Origin: Clostridiales bacterium
GTDB lineage: Bacteria; Bacillota; Clostridia; Oscillospirales; Oscillospiraceae
Reading direction: 5' to 3'
Length of the DNA: 64,000 bases
Assembly: GCA_019418025.1 (NCBI GenBank)
Contig: DYCR01000001.1
Span: forward strand, 62,001 to 126,000
Shown here: positions 35,982 through 46,983 of the stretch, piece by piece
Layout of the letters: the number at the start of each line of letters is the position of its first letter
Position numbering within the stretch: the stretch's first letter is position 1
Notes under the pieces: generated by a model
What the model saw: the letters and a program-made list of their open reading frames with translations, nothing else
Told to the model about the DNA's origin: nothing
The model's database searches: none
Position numbers and translations under genes: made by a program

Positions 35982-37130
35982 TCAGCAGTAAAAATCCTTG
36001 ATTTTCTTAGCTCTGCTGGGGTGGCGGAGCTTGCGGATCGCCTTATTCTCAATCTGGCGGATACGCTCACGGGTAACGCCGAAGATCTGGCCCACCTCCT
36101 CAAGAGTGTGGGTACGGCCGTCATACATGCCGAAGCGCATCTTCAGCACGTCTGCCTCACGTTCGGTCAGAGTGTCGAGGATCTCCTTCAGGGCCTCAGC
36201 AAGCAGTGCGTTGGAGGTGGCATCGGCAGGGCCGGGGGTGTGATCGTCCTCGACAAAGGAGCCGATGGAGGTGTCCTCTTCATCGCCCACGGGGGTGTCA
36301 AGGCTCAGGGTGTCGGCGGCGGTGCGGTTTGCCTCGATGATCTTCTCCACGGGCAGGTTCAGCTCCTTGGCGATCTCCTCCACGGTGGGCTCACGGCCCA
36401 GCTCCTGCACCAGCTTGCGGTTGCAGCGGGTGGCTTTGTTGATGACCTCCACCATATGCACCGGCACTCGGATGGTACGAGCCTGATCGGCAATGGCACG
36501 GGTGATGGCCTGCCGAATCCACCAAGTGGCATATGTAGAGAATTTGTTTCCCTTTGTCCAGTCGAACTTATCGACCGCGCGGATCAGACCGGTGTTGCCC
36601 TCTTGGATCAGATCCAGAATGTGCAGGCCACGGCCGGAATATTTCTTTGCAATGGAGACGACCAGTCTCAGGTTTGCCTCGGTCAGCTTGTTCTTTGCGT
36701 ACTGGTCACCCTCGGACACACGCTTGGCAAGATCCACCTCTTCCTCGGCAGACAGCAGCTTCACCTGACCGATCTCCTTCAGGTACATACGGACCGGGTC
36801 GTCCAGATTGTATTCAGCGGCCAAATCCACCGGATCGATGAGATCCTCCTCGTCCAGTCCGGAAAGATCGATGTCCTCATCGCTGTTGAGATCCAGATCC
36901 AGAGAATCCTCCATGTCCAGCTCCATTTCACCGGTGATGATCTGGATGTTCATTGCATCGAATTTGTCGTAGATATCCTCGATCCGCTCGGGGCTGAGAT
37001 CCATCTTCTCCAGATGGGTGTTGAGTTCTGCAGCGCGGATCATGCCGTCTTTCTTGCCTTTGGCGATCAGGCTCTGCAAAGCTGCGTACAGCTCCTCGTT
37101 GGATTTATGGGTCTTTTTTTCGTTTGCCAT
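35982..37130 (-). CDS. rpoD: primary RNA polymerase sigma factor RpoD (sigma-A)
   Basis: 382-aa housekeeping sigma factor. Region 1.1-like N-terminus (about 1-85, with an acidic stretch [20 protein letters not shown]), region 1.2 [11 protein letters not shown], region 2 with [21 protein letters not shown] (-10 recognition and melting), region 3, and region 4.2 helix-turn-helix [20 protein letters not shown] (-35 recognition). It usually follows dnaG; here it stands alone with its own promoter and terminator. ATG 37130. Confidence 0.97.
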   Translation of the reverse strand: MANEKKTHKSNEELYAALQSLIAKGKKDGMIRAAELNTHLEKMDLSPERIEDIYDKFDAMNIQIITGEMELDMEDSLDLDLNSDEDIDLSGLDEEDLIDPVDLAAEYNLDDPVRMYLKEIGQVKLLSAEEEVDLAKRVSEGDQYAKNKLTEANLRLVVSIAKKYSGRGLHILDLIQEGNTGLIRAVDKFDWTKGNKFSTYATWWIRQAITRAIADQARTIRVPVHMVEVINKATRCNRKLVQELGREPTVEEIAKELNLPVEKIIEANRTAADTLSLDTPVGDEEDTSIGSFVEDDHTPGPADATSNALLAEALKEILDTLTEREADVLKMRFGMYDGRTHTLEEVGQIFGVTRERIRQIENKAIRKLRHPSRAKKIKDFYC

Positions 37131-37175
37131 AACGCTCTCCTCGTTTTTTCCTTGAAATCGCTTATTTCCGGGTAG

Positions 37176-37204
37176 ACTATAACCCTTTTTCTGGATTTCG
37201 GCAA
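37176..37204 (-). promoter_or_regulatory. promoter of rpoD
   Basis: On the minus strand: -35 TTGCCG (complement of 37199-37204), 17-bp spacer, -10 TATAGT (complement of 37176-37181). Confidence 0.7.
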
Positions 37205-37291
37205 GGGTTTTCGAGAAAAAATTTTGAATTTATCACATTTCGCCTTTTTTCTTTTAAATCCAGTATCCCCGTATCTTGCAAAAACATACGG

Positions 37292-37320
37292 TTTACTTTT
37301 TTACAAAAGTCCGATATACT
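37292..37320 (+). promoter_or_regulatory. promoter of lepA
   Basis: -35 TTTACT (37292-37297), 17-bp spacer, -10 TATACT (37315-37320). It diverges from the rpoD promoter within a 270-bp intergenic space. Confidence 0.6.
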
Positions 37321-37400
37321 ATATAAAACGAAGAAACGAGCCGGCTTTGCATGCTTGGCATGCCCGGTATTTTTATCACACATGACGCACGAGGTGTAAT

Positions 37401-39209
<1,809 letters not shown>

Positions 39210-39297
39210 TCCGGTCGGGGACGGCGCGTTTCTTCTTTTGGCTTTGCTTTTCTCTCGGAAAGGCGGAGCATACCCCCACTGAATTAGGAGAACCATC

Positions 39298-40491
39298 ATG
39301 GCTTTTTTCACCAATCGTAAAAATAAGACCCCCTTGGGTATTTATGTTCATATCCCCTTCTGCAAGAGCAAATGTCAGTATTGCGACTTCTACTCCCTGC
39401 CGGAGAAGGACGAGTCTGCGGCGGACAGCTATCTGGAGGCGGTTTGCCGGCACATTCGGGAGACCGGCCCCCTTGCCCCCAACCACGTGGTGGATACGGT
39501 GTTTTTCGGCGGCGGCACCCCCAGCTTCTTCGGCGGCGAGGGTCTGGCGGCTATCCTGACCGAGATCCGCCGCAGCTTCCTTGTGGCGGACGATGCCGAG
39601 ATTACCTTTGAGGCAAACCCCGATTCGGTAGACGATGCCCTGCTCAAGCGTCTGCGGGCCGAGGGCTTCAACCGGATGAGTCTGGGGATCCAGTGCGACG
39701 ATGACGAGATCCTGCGAAAGATCGGCCGTCCCCACAGCTATCAGGATGCGGTGGATGCCTATAAACGGGCCCGGAAGCTGGGCTTCCAGAACGTGTCGGT
39801 GGATCTGATGTACGGTCTGCCCAACCAGAGCCTGATGGCTTGGTGCGACACACTGGAAAACGTGCTGAAGCTCAAGCCCGACCATATCAGCTGCTACGGT
39901 CTGAAGGTGGAGGAGGGCACGCCCCTTTATGAATATCAGGACTCCTGCAACCTTGCCGACGACGATACTCAGGCGGACATGTACCTTGCCGCCGTGGATA
40001 TCCTGAAGCGGCACGGCTACCGTCAGTATGAGATCTCCAACTTTGCCAAGCGGGGCAAGGTGTCCAGACACAATCTCAAATACTGGACGGGGATGGAGTA
40101 TATCGGCTTCGGCCCCGATGCAAGCTCGGATTTCTCCGGCAAGCGCTATACCTACGTGCGCAGCCTGCCGGAGTACGTCCAAGGGATACAGGAGGGGGGA
40201 CAGATCGTCAGCGAGATCAGCGAGATCCCCCTGCGGGAGCGTGCCGGGGAGTATCTGATGATGCGCCTGCGCACCAGTGCCGGTATTTATCAGCAGGAGT
40301 ATGAGCGTGCGTTTTTGCTGCCCTTTGGACCTCTGGAGGCAGTGCTGCGGTCTGCTGAGGAGCGGGGACTGGCCCGGTGCGACAACGGGCGCTGGCACCT
40401 GACCCCTCGAGGCTTCCTGCTGTCCAATGATATCATCTCAGACCTGCTGCTCCAGCAGGAAAAATCCGCGCCCCTGTCAAGAGGCCGGTGA
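39298..40491 (+). CDS. hemW: radical SAM heme chaperone HemW
   Basis: 397-aa radical SAM protein once annotated as oxygen-independent coproporphyrinogen III oxidase. The 4Fe-4S motif is CKSKCQYCDFYS near residue 22, followed by FFGGGTPS and YGLPNQS as in HemW, and a C-terminal HemN-like domain. It lacks the N-terminal extension of true HemN, so heme trafficking is more likely than heme synthesis. ATG 39298 follows TTAGGAGA. Confidence 0.92.
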   Translation: MAFFTNRKNKTPLGIYVHIPFCKSKCQYCDFYSLPEKDESAADSYLEAVCRHIRETGPLAPNHVVDTVFFGGGTPSFFGGEGLAAILTEIRRSFLVADDAEITFEANPDSVDDALLKRLRAEGFNRMSLGIQCDDDEILRKIGRPHSYQDAVDAYKRARKLGFQNVSVDLMYGLPNQSLMAWCDTLENVLKLKPDHISCYGLKVEEGTPLYEYQDSCNLADDDTQADMYLAAVDILKRHGYRQYEISNFAKRGKVSRHNLKYWTGMEYIGFGPDASSDFSGKRYTYVRSLPEYVQGIQEGGQIVSEISEIPLRERAGEYLMMRLRTSAGIYQQEYERAFLLPFGPLEAVLRSAEERGLARCDNGRWHLTPRGFLLSNDIISDLLLQQEKSAPLSRGR

Positions 40492-40516
40492 GGGCTGATA
40501 CCCCTCCGAGACATAC

Positions 40517-40563
40517 AAAAAATTCCGAGATCAGGCAGCTTCTGCGTCGATCTCGGAATTTTT
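40517..40563. terminator. bidirectional terminator between hemW and the ABC exporter
   Basis: 12-bp perfect stem AATTCCGAGATC (40521-40532) / GATCTCGGAATT (40549-40560), with T on + and A (T on -) at the other end. It serves converging hemW and ABC transcripts. Confidence 0.85.
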
Positions 40564-40581
40564 GGCATATATGGCACTTTG

Positions 40582-42285
40582 TCACTGGCACACGGTGTAC
40601 AGGGAGTAAAAATACCCCTTTTCCTGCATCAGCTGTTCAAAGCTGCCGGATTCGATGATCCTTCCTGCCTTCATGGTCAGGATGCAGTCATATCGGCGCA
40701 GCAGGGCCTCGTCAAGATCATGGGTCACCACGATCTTGGTCATGTCGGCAAGCCCGAGGATGGCATCGCTGACCTGATAGGCGGTTTGGGCATCCAGTGC
40801 GGCAGTGGCCTCGTCCACGAGGAGGACCTTTGTTTTGCGCAGGAGGCACCGGGCAATGGCGATGCGCTGCTTTTCGCCGCCGGAAAGGCCGCACCCGTTT
40901 TCGCCGCAGAGGTAATGCTCCCCCCTCTGGGCGATCAGCTGGGAAAGTCCCGACAGCCGGATGGCCTCCTCCACCTGATGGGCGGGAAAGGGCTTGAACA
41001 TGGTGATATTGTCCCGAATGGAGGCGTTGAACACAAAGACATTCTGATGGATGATGGAGACAAGGTCAAACAAAGAGCTGCTGCTGACGGTTTGCAGCTC
41101 CCGATCGTCAAAGCGGATGGAGCCGTCGTAGGGGTCGCTGCCGGTCAGCAGGTTCAGCAGGGTGGATTTTCCGATGCCGGAGGCACCTGCGATGGCATAG
41201 CTCTTCCCCTTTTCAAAGGTGCAGCTGACGTGGCGGAGGACGGGCTTCTCCGGCTCATAGCAGAAGCTCATGTCCGAGACGGTGATGCCCTGCTCCAGTC
41301 GGGCGGGGATGGGGGTCCCCTCCTCGGTGAGGTTTTTCTGCAAGGCCTTTGCCAGCTTTTCGATCAGTGCCAGTGCGGCCCTGCGCTTGCCCAGAAGCAC
41401 GGGGAATTCCCGTATGGCTTCGATGAACAGTCCGGTCAGGCTGATAAAGGCCACCAGTTCGCCGGGGGTGATGGGGTAGCCGGAGCGTGTCATGGCGCAG
41501 CCAACCAAAAAGGTCCCCAGCTGAGCCGTCACCGCGGCCATTGCCCCGATCATGTAGAGGATGGTGTTCAGCTTTCGCTTGCGGCACTTTGCAGCTTCGG
41601 CCTGACGGCTGCTTTGGCCCACGATATGGGCCATCTGCGCCTCTGCCTGAAAGCTTTTCACCACGGAAAAACCGCTGAGTGCATCCTGAAGGGTGGCAAG
41701 GAACCCTGCGTTTTTGTCGGAAACCTGCTTTTCTGCCAGCTCCAGACGGTTGCCTGTGATGACGGCGGCAAGCGTGGGCAGGGTGCAGAAGCCAAGGGCC
41801 ACAAGGGTCATCGGCGGACTGTAATACAGCATCATGATCAGCGCACCGGAAAATTCCACGATATAGCTGGCGATCTTGAACTGCGCGTTCAGGTAGTCGT
41901 TTTCGATGGTGGTCAGGTCGTTGGAAAAGCCGGACAGGTAATCGCTGATATGCTCCTGACGGAAGGAAGAGATGCTCTTTTCGGTGAGCCGGGCAAAGGC
42001 ATGATCCTTGTACTGCACCATGGCCCGCTGCATGAATCGGGGCTCTGACTGGCAGGTGATGAGCTTGAACAGAACGATCAGCGCCACCACGCCTGCCGAC
42101 AGCAGCCCAAGGGTGGGAAGGCTCAGGGCCTCCGGCTCGCCGGAGACTGCATCCAACAGCTGCTGCATGATCCAGGTAATGCCGAAATTCAGGGCGATGG
42201 TGCTGAGGGTCATGGCAAAGGCAACGCAGAAGGCCATGCGGTTCCCTTTGTAAAACTGGGCGGTGTATTCTCGTCTAAGCTTCAT
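40582..42285 (-). CDS. ABC exporter, fused membrane and ATP-binding domains
   Basis: 567-aa half-transporter. The N-terminal ~320 residues carry about six membrane helices. The ATPase has Walker A GASGIGKST, signature LSGGEKQR, Walker B VLLVDEATAALD and switch His in VTHDLDEAL. It should work as a dimer. Its start overlaps the stop of the upstream HTH regulator by 11 bases, so the two are one unit. Substrate unknown; a lipid, peptide or drug is possible. Confidence 0.9.
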   Translation of the reverse strand: MKLRREYTAQFYKGNRMAFCVAFAMTLSTIALNFGITWIMQQLLDAVSGEPEALSLPTLGLLSAGVVALIVLFKLITCQSEPRFMQRAMVQYKDHAFARLTEKSISSFRQEHISDYLSGFSNDLTTIENDYLNAQFKIASYIVEFSGALIMMLYYSPPMTLVALGFCTLPTLAAVITGNRLELAEKQVSDKNAGFLATLQDALSGFSVVKSFQAEAQMAHIVGQSSRQAEAAKCRKRKLNTILYMIGAMAAVTAQLGTFLVGCAMTRSGYPITPGELVAFISLTGLFIEAIREFPVLLGKRRAALALIEKLAKALQKNLTEEGTPIPARLEQGITVSDMSFCYEPEKPVLRHVSCTFEKGKSYAIAGASGIGKSTLLNLLTGSDPYDGSIRFDDRELQTVSSSSLFDLVSIIHQNVFVFNASIRDNITMFKPFPAHQVEEAIRLSGLSQLIAQRGEHYLCGENGCGLSGGEKQRIAIARCLLRKTKVLLVDEATAALDAQTAYQVSDAILGLADMTKIVVTHDLDEALLRRYDCILTMKAGRIIESGSFEQLMQEKGYFYSLYTVCQ

Positions 42286-43360
42286 GACAGACCTCCTCCC
42301 ACAGGGCAGACAGGGCCTCGTCCGGACCGGAGATCCCCTCGCTGAGGAAGTTCAGGATGGTGTCGGAGGCGGATTGCCCGATGTTGTCGTATGCCACACG
42401 AGGCTCCCGACTCTGGCAATAGCGGATGTTCCGACTGGTATAGTCCGGCGCCGCATCAAAGCGCAGGGCGGTCCGGCGGGCCTGCCTCAGATATGCTCTT
42501 GCGCCGTCTGTGTCCCCTATTTTGTGGCAGATTGCCCCGCAAATGGTCATCAGCAAAGCGCTGTCCTTGTCCAGATAACTGGTGCCCTGCGGGGTGGAAA
42601 GCCCCGACAGATAGGCGATCATCCACTGCAAAAGGTCAAGGGCGGAGCGGTAGTCCTGCTGATGAAAAAACACGTTGAGATAGCCGATCACCATCCGGTA
42701 AAGAGAGGCGGTGCATCGGATCAGGGTGTCGGAAAGGTATGGCAGTGCTTCCATCCGGCAAAGGGGTATGGTGGAAAGCTCCTGCCCGATGAGGTCGTTG
42801 TTGAGCCCGCAGGGGTTGTGGCGTTTCAGCATCTCCAGACCCTCCTGCTCCCTGCCCAGAAGCAGAGTGGCGATGGAGATGTCCCGATATATGGCGGTTT
42901 CGGAGATCTCCGGGTCCTGATTCTGGGAAATCAGCCTGCACGCATGCTGCAATAGGGTGATGGAGCGGTGGATCAGGTCGGTGTTCCCTTGCTCGATGCC
43001 GGTAAGATTGTAAAGCACCCCGCTGTGATAGACCACGTCAAAGTCGTTGGGATACCGCTTGAGCCAGGTTTCCACCTCGTCCCGGCATGCGTCATAGTCC
43101 TTTTCCACCTTGATGCGCCTGAGCTCCTGCAAGATCCGCTCCTTGTCACTGGCGCAGACCTGATAGCCCACCAGAGCATCCACCGACACGCCGAAGAAGC
43201 TGGCAAGCTCCATGATGATGCCAAGCTCCGGCGTGGAGCGGGACTGCTCCCATTTATAGACGGCTCCGGCGGTCACATCCATGGCCTCGGCCAGCTGCTC
43301 CTGCGTGATGCGGCGCTGTTTTCTCAGGGCGCGGATGTTTTGAGAAAAATTTGATTTCAT
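42275..43360 (-). CDS. HTH (XRE-type) regulator with a helical repeat C-terminal domain
   Basis: 361-aa protein. The N-terminal ~65 residues are a Cro/C1-type helix-turn-helix (IRALRKQRRITQEQLAEAM, AGAVYKWEQSRSTPELG). The remaining ~290 residues are nearly all helical, with TPR-like periodicity (YHSGVLYNLTGIEQGN, ICGAICHKIGDTDGARAYL). This layout resembles sensors of the RRNPP type that bind small peptides, but I see no propeptide gene nearby. ATG 43360 has GGGGGG six bases upstream. It leads the ABC exporter gene. Function as its regulator is inferred from the overlap. Confidence 0.8.
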   Translation of the reverse strand: MKSNFSQNIRALRKQRRITQEQLAEAMDVTAGAVYKWEQSRSTPELGIIMELASFFGVSVDALVGYQVCASDKERILQELRRIKVEKDYDACRDEVETWLKRYPNDFDVVYHSGVLYNLTGIEQGNTDLIHRSITLLQHACRLISQNQDPEISETAIYRDISIATLLLGREQEGLEMLKRHNPCGLNNDLIGQELSTIPLCRMEALPYLSDTLIRCTASLYRMVIGYLNVFFHQQDYRSALDLLQWMIAYLSGLSTPQGTSYLDKDSALLMTICGAICHKIGDTDGARAYLRQARRTALRFDAAPDYTSRNIRYCQSREPRVAYDNIGQSASDTILNFLSEGISGPDEALSALWEEVCHEA

Positions 43361-43449
43361 GTTGGTCCCCCCTATTCCTATGGGCCTATTGTAGCATGGC
43401 AGGGGGCGCGCCGGAAGTGACAGGTCGGACAAATGGAAGGGTATTTTCT

Positions 43450-43500
43450 ATACCAATGGTATGAGTTTTCCCTGTGCCACGGGAACAAGAGTGTTCCCGT
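43450..43500. promoter_or_regulatory. two palindromes between the HTH regulator and the DUF3048 gene
   Basis: ATACCAATGGTAT (43450-43462) is a perfect 6-1-6 palindrome, and ACGGGAACA (43479-43487) / TGTTCCCGT (43492-43500) a perfect 9-bp repeat with a 4-base spacer. They lie in the 330-bp divergent space upstream of both genes and are candidate operators. The rest of the space shows only a weak TATAGT (43633-43638) before the + gene. Confidence 0.45.
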
Positions 43501-43689
43501 TGGAATGAGGATGCACCGGCTTTTTCCGATTTTTCCTTTACATCATTGGATAATAATGGGGAAATGCCTGATTTTTAGTAGCTTTTGGAACAATTAAGTT
43601 CTAAAGACTTTTCTTTTCCAAGGGAATGTGTTATAGTGGAAATGCAAACATTTGCTGTATCATGCTTTATTTATGAAAGGATGCGTACC

Positions 43690-44757
43690 ATGAAAAAAAC
43701 AACGATGCTGTTGCTGGCTTTGTGTCTTTTGCTCAGCGCCTGCGGCAAGGAGCCTCAGGAGACCACCGAGCCCACTCATCCGTCCCCTGCCACCGAGGCA
43801 ACGCAGATGCCCACCACCGCCCCCACCGAGACGGTGAAGCCTGAGCCTGCGGCGATGAATCCCCTGACGGGTGAGGCTCTGGAGGAAAAGAACGACAGCC
43901 GACCCTATGCGATCATGCTCAATAACCACGAGGCGGCCCTGCCCCACCACGGTGTCGGTGCGGCCGACGTGATCTATGAAACCTGCGTTGAGGGCGGAAT
44001 GACCCGTTATATGGCCATTTTCTCCGACCCTGCAAAGGCCGGTCCCATCGGCTCCATCCGCAGCGCCCGTCCCCCCTTTGTGGACGTGATCAAGAGCTAT
44101 GATGCCGTCTATTGCAGCGCAAGCGCCATGCAGAACGTCTTGGAGATGGTATCGGAGCGGGATATTGACTATCTGAATGCCCTGACCTCTGACTATTTTT
44201 ATCGGGACAAGGACCGTCTGGCCAAGAACATTGCCTATGAGCATACCCTGTTTGTCGAGGGCGAGGATCTTGTGAACTTCGCCAAGGACAAGGACTACCG
44301 CCAGACCCGTCAGCCGGATGCGGAATATGGCTTTGTCTTTGACGAGAGCGTGCCCTTTGGCGGCGAAGCCGGTGAAAAGATCCAGATCTCCTTCCAGAAC
44401 GGCGGCAAAAAGACCGCTGCGCAGTACGATCAGGAGCTGGGGGCCTACACCCTGAGCCAGTACGGCATTGAGTATGTGGACGGCAACACCGATGAAAAGG
44501 TCCCCTTCCGCAACATCCTGATTCTGAACGCGAACCGGTGGGTCATGTCCAACGGCATCCATGTTCAGATGGACACCGTGGGCGAGGGCACCGGCTACTA
44601 TGCCCGTGACGGCAGGATCGTCCCCATCAAGTGGTCCAGAAAGGACGTGGACGAGCCTTTCACCTACACACTGGAGGACGGCAAGCCCCTGTATTTCGGC
44701 GTGGGCAAGACCTACACCGCCATCATTCAGGACGGCGCTCCGGTGGAATATCAATAA
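43690..44757 (+). CDS. DUF3048 family lipoprotein (YerB-like)
   Basis: 355-aa exported lipoprotein. The signal peptide ends in lipobox LSAC (Cys about residue 17), then a Thr/Pro/Glu-rich linker of about 35 residues, then the DUF3048 domain: NPLTGEALEE, RPYAIMLNNHEAALPHHGVGAADVIYE with the conserved family start, and a C-terminal part with FTYTLEDGKPLYFGVGKTY. Function unknown in the family. ATG 43690 chosen for the signal peptide; GAAAGGA lies 8-9 bases upstream. A longer in-frame start at 43585 would spoil the signal peptide. Confidence 0.9.
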   Translation: MKKTTMLLLALCLLLSACGKEPQETTEPTHPSPATEATQMPTTAPTETVKPEPAAMNPLTGEALEEKNDSRPYAIMLNNHEAALPHHGVGAADVIYETCVEGGMTRYMAIFSDPAKAGPIGSIRSARPPFVDVIKSYDAVYCSASAMQNVLEMVSERDIDYLNALTSDYFYRDKDRLAKNIAYEHTLFVEGEDLVNFAKDKDYRQTRQPDAEYGFVFDESVPFGGEAGEKIQISFQNGGKKTAAQYDQELGAYTLSQYGIEYVDGNTDEKVPFRNILILNANRWVMSNGIHVQMDTVGEGTGYYARDGRIVPIKWSRKDVDEPFTYTLEDGKPLYFGVGKTYTAIIQDGAPVEYQ

Positions 44758-44769
44758 GCGATGAATGAG

Positions 44770-44809
44770 ACTGCCCGAAAACCCAGAAAGGGTTTTCGGG
44801 CAGTTTTTT
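44770..44809 (+). terminator. terminator of the DUF3048 gene
   Basis: 15-bp perfect stem ACTGCCCGAAAACCC (44770-44784) / GGGTTTTCGGGCAGT (44790-44804) with a run of T. A related hairpin and the same flanking bases recur at 54318-54371. Confidence 0.95.
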
Positions 44810-45299
44810 GCAGCCTGATCTGCGGAAAAACCCTCGGGGCGGGGGCGCCCATGTGGAAAAGCGGCAGAGACGGCCTGTGGACAAAGGGCAGAATGGGAGG
44901 CATGCCTGTGCAGATGTGGGCAGATTTACACAGGGGGTGGATGGCTCCTGCGGTGGCGGTGGAGTTTTCAACAGGTGGTGGACGGGACGTGTGTGCAGAA
45001 TGTTAAAATGGGGCATTTCTCTGGTATAAATTTGGAAAAATACGGATTTTGATTGAAAACATGGGATAATTGCGGAAAGAACGTGTGCATATTCAGCGCA
45101 GCGGATCGTGTAAAAAACAGGTGTATCCACAGAGTTTGCCATGGAATTGTGGGAAACTTTGCGGTTATACACAGGCGGTTTCACAAGTTATCCACATTGT
45201 CCACAGGGTTCTCCACAAGTAAACTGGGGATAACTGCCCTCTGGGTGGGGATGTGACGAAAAAATTGTCCACAGCTGTTGACACAACTGTGGACAAAAT
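44810..45299. other. non-coding region rich in DnaA-box-like sequences
   Basis: About 490 bases without a supportable gene. Exact TTATNCACA boxes: TTATACACA (45165-45173) and TTATCCACA (45188-45196). Near matches: TTTTCCACA reversed (44852-44860), TTGTCCACA reversed (44876-44884), GTATCCACA (45123-45131), TTGTCCACA (45197-45205), TTCTCCACA (45209-45217), TTGTCCACA (45265-45273) and its reverse (45288-45296). The last pair forms a 10-bp inverted repeat followed on - by a T run, so it may just terminate the minus-strand operon. Confidence 0.7.
45258..45296 (-). terminator. terminator of the LCP-gluQRS-thioesterase operon, built from two DnaA-box-like arms
   Basis: TTGTCCACAG (45265-45274) / CTGTGGACAA (45287-45296), 12-base loop, followed on the minus strand by six T (complement of the A run near 45259-45264). 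It starts 4 bases after the thioesterase stop. Confidence 0.65.
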
Positions 45300-46043
45300 T
45301 TACACATAGCTTGCCTGAATGGCAAATACCCGATGATGCTCGGCAGGGAGTTCCGATTCGGGGCGGCTTGCCTCGATCATCAGCTGACCCTCGGGGGTCA
45401 GCTCGTATTGCAGCTGGATGTCCTCCCCTTCCCGTGCCTCGCTGAAATAGTTGATGGTGAAGCCCTTGATGGGATGCTCCTTGTGGAAGAAGCTTGGCAG
45501 AAGATCCTCCATCCAGTCCAGATACTTTGCGTTGTTCATGTGGCCGTTCATATCCAGATGGGAATACATGACCTGCCGGTGGGCGTGACCGCTCAGGTGA
45601 CGCAGGGCCAGAGATCGGGGCAAGGTCAGCTCGTCGCCCCGAACGTATCCGCTGACGCTGATGCCGCTTTCGTCGGGCAGGATCATGGCCCTTGAGTCCA
45701 TATCCATCAGCACCCACAGGCTGATGGCCCGGAACAGCTCCTTGCCCTGGGCATCATAGCCGATGGTGGAACGGGGATAGGCCACCCGACTGGTTTTGCC
45801 GGGCCATGTTTCGATGGTGACGGTCTGGCCCAGCGTGGGCAGCTGCTCGATGAGGACCTTTTGGCGGATGATGGCCCAGAACATGTTTTTCTTCGCCAGA
45901 TCCTCCCAACCCAGATTCAGCTGCAAGCACTGGTTGGAGGATACCTGCTGCATCATGGCAACCAAGGATGACGGCTTGAGCCTGCCGAAGCAGTCGCAGT
46001 CATGGATGGAAATGGTGAATTGTGTGCGATAGATGGGTTCCAT
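45300..46043 (-). CDS. acyl-ACP thioesterase (FatA-type hotdog protein)
   Basis: 247-aa protein of two tandem hotdog folds that releases fatty acids from acyl carrier protein. N-terminal hotdog: YRTQFTISIHDCDCFGRLKPSSLVAMMQQ; second half: SHLDMNGHMNNAKYLDWMEDLLP with the N-x-H-x-N-N-x-x-Y active-site signature. Third gene of a minus-strand operon with LCP and gluQRS; 18 bases separate it from gluQRS. Common in Firmicutes; chain-length preference not visible. Confidence 0.9.
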   Translation of the reverse strand: MEPIYRTQFTISIHDCDCFGRLKPSSLVAMMQQVSSNQCLQLNLGWEDLAKKNMFWAIIRQKVLIEQLPTLGQTVTIETWPGKTSRVAYPRSTIGYDAQGKELFRAISLWVLMDMDSRAMILPDESGISVSGYVRGDELTLPRSLALRHLSGHAHRQVMYSHLDMNGHMNNAKYLDWMEDLLPSFFHKEHPIKGFTINYFSEAREGEDIQLQYELTPEGQLMIEASRPESELPAEHHRVFAIQASYV

Positions 46044-46061
46044 AATACATGCCTTCTTTTA

Positions 46062-46979
46062 TTAAATAATGTCTGCAATGGATTGCAGAATGATGTCTGT
46101 TTTGCTGAGCCTGCTCCAGTCGAAAACCGTGGCAAGCTCCGGCGCGCTGATGGCCTCGCCGGTGGGGCGCAGCCCTGCTGCGTGGGCGAGAATGCCGATC
46201 AGCTGCTCCGGCTTCAGGTGCTGCCGCAGGGCGCCCATGTCAAGATCCCGATCCCGCTTGCTCAGCCGCCGCCCGTCGGGGGCCAGCAGCATGGGGATGT
46301 GGGCATACTGCGGCGTAGAGAAGCCGAACAGCTCCTGAAGATACATCTGACGGGGGGAGGAGCTGAGCAGATCCATGCCCCGAACCACCTCGGTCACTCC
46401 GGCTTCGCCGTCGTCCACGGTGACGGCAAGCTGATACACATACACCCCGTCGGCCCGCCGCACCACGAAATCCCCGCAGTCGGCGGAAAGATTCTCCCGA
46501 TAGTCCCCTTGCACCAGATCGGTAAAGGAAAATTCCCGATCGGGCACCATGACCCGATAGGCAGGCAGACGGCTCTGGGCATCCCGCTGAGCTTGGGTGA
46601 GGCTGCGGCAGGTGCCTGGGTAGACGTAGGTTCCGTCAGACAGGTGGGGGGCATTTACATTGTGCAGCTGACTGCGGGTGCAGTAGCAGGGATAGAGCAG
46701 TTTTTTATCATGCAGGATCTGAAAATATCGGTCGTACACGGCGCTTCTGCTGCTTTGTGGGGGTGTTTCCTCGTCCCATTGCAGCCCCAGCCACGCAAGA
46801 TCCTGCCGCAGGAGCTGAGCGTACTCCGGCTTTGTGCGAAGGGTGTCCAGATCCTCCATACGGAGGACCCAGACACCCTGTTTGCTTTTTACGGATAGAT
46901 AGCTGATCAATGCGGCAAACACGTTGCCCAGATGCATCCGCCCCGAGGGGGTGGGTGCGAAACGTCCGATGGCTCCCAT
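46062..46979 (-). CDS. gluQ: glutamyl-Q tRNA(Asp) synthetase
   Basis: 305-aa truncated relative of glutamyl-tRNA synthetase that attaches Glu to the queuosine base of tRNA-Asp. HIGH motif variant HLGN near residue 17, KMSKS counterpart LSKRDRDLDM, and the zinc site CYCTRSQ...VYPGTC typical of GluQRS. It lacks the anticodon-binding domain of full GluRS (about 480 aa). It begins 4 bases after the LCP gene stop. Confidence 0.88.
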   Translation of the reverse strand: MGAIGRFAPTPSGRMHLGNVFAALISYLSVKSKQGVWVLRMEDLDTLRTKPEYAQLLRQDLAWLGLQWDEETPPQSSRSAVYDRYFQILHDKKLLYPCYCTRSQLHNVNAPHLSDGTYVYPGTCRSLTQAQRDAQSRLPAYRVMVPDREFSFTDLVQGDYRENLSADCGDFVVRRADGVYVYQLAVTVDDGEAGVTEVVRGMDLLSSSPRQMYLQELFGFSTPQYAHIPMLLAPDGRRLSKRDRDLDMGALRQHLKPEQLIGILAHAAGLRPTGEAISAPELATVFDWSRLSKTDIILQSIADII

Positions 46980-46983
46980 GGCA

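Noticed and set aside
35746..35991. 81- and 82-codon frames on both strands in the repeat block downstream of rpoD
   Set aside because: They are read through palindromic 63-bp repeats and the rpoD terminator; the repeated peptide arises from the DNA repeat.
37330..37370. Terminator or operator in the rpoD-lepA space
   Set aside because: There are GCATGC repeats, but no stable stem with a T run and no clean palindrome at either promoter.
43396..43582. Peptide-pheromone gene in the gap upstream of the HTH regulator
   Set aside because: Three very short ATG frames (15-30 codons) exist, but none has a proper SD or a conserved-looking export signal.
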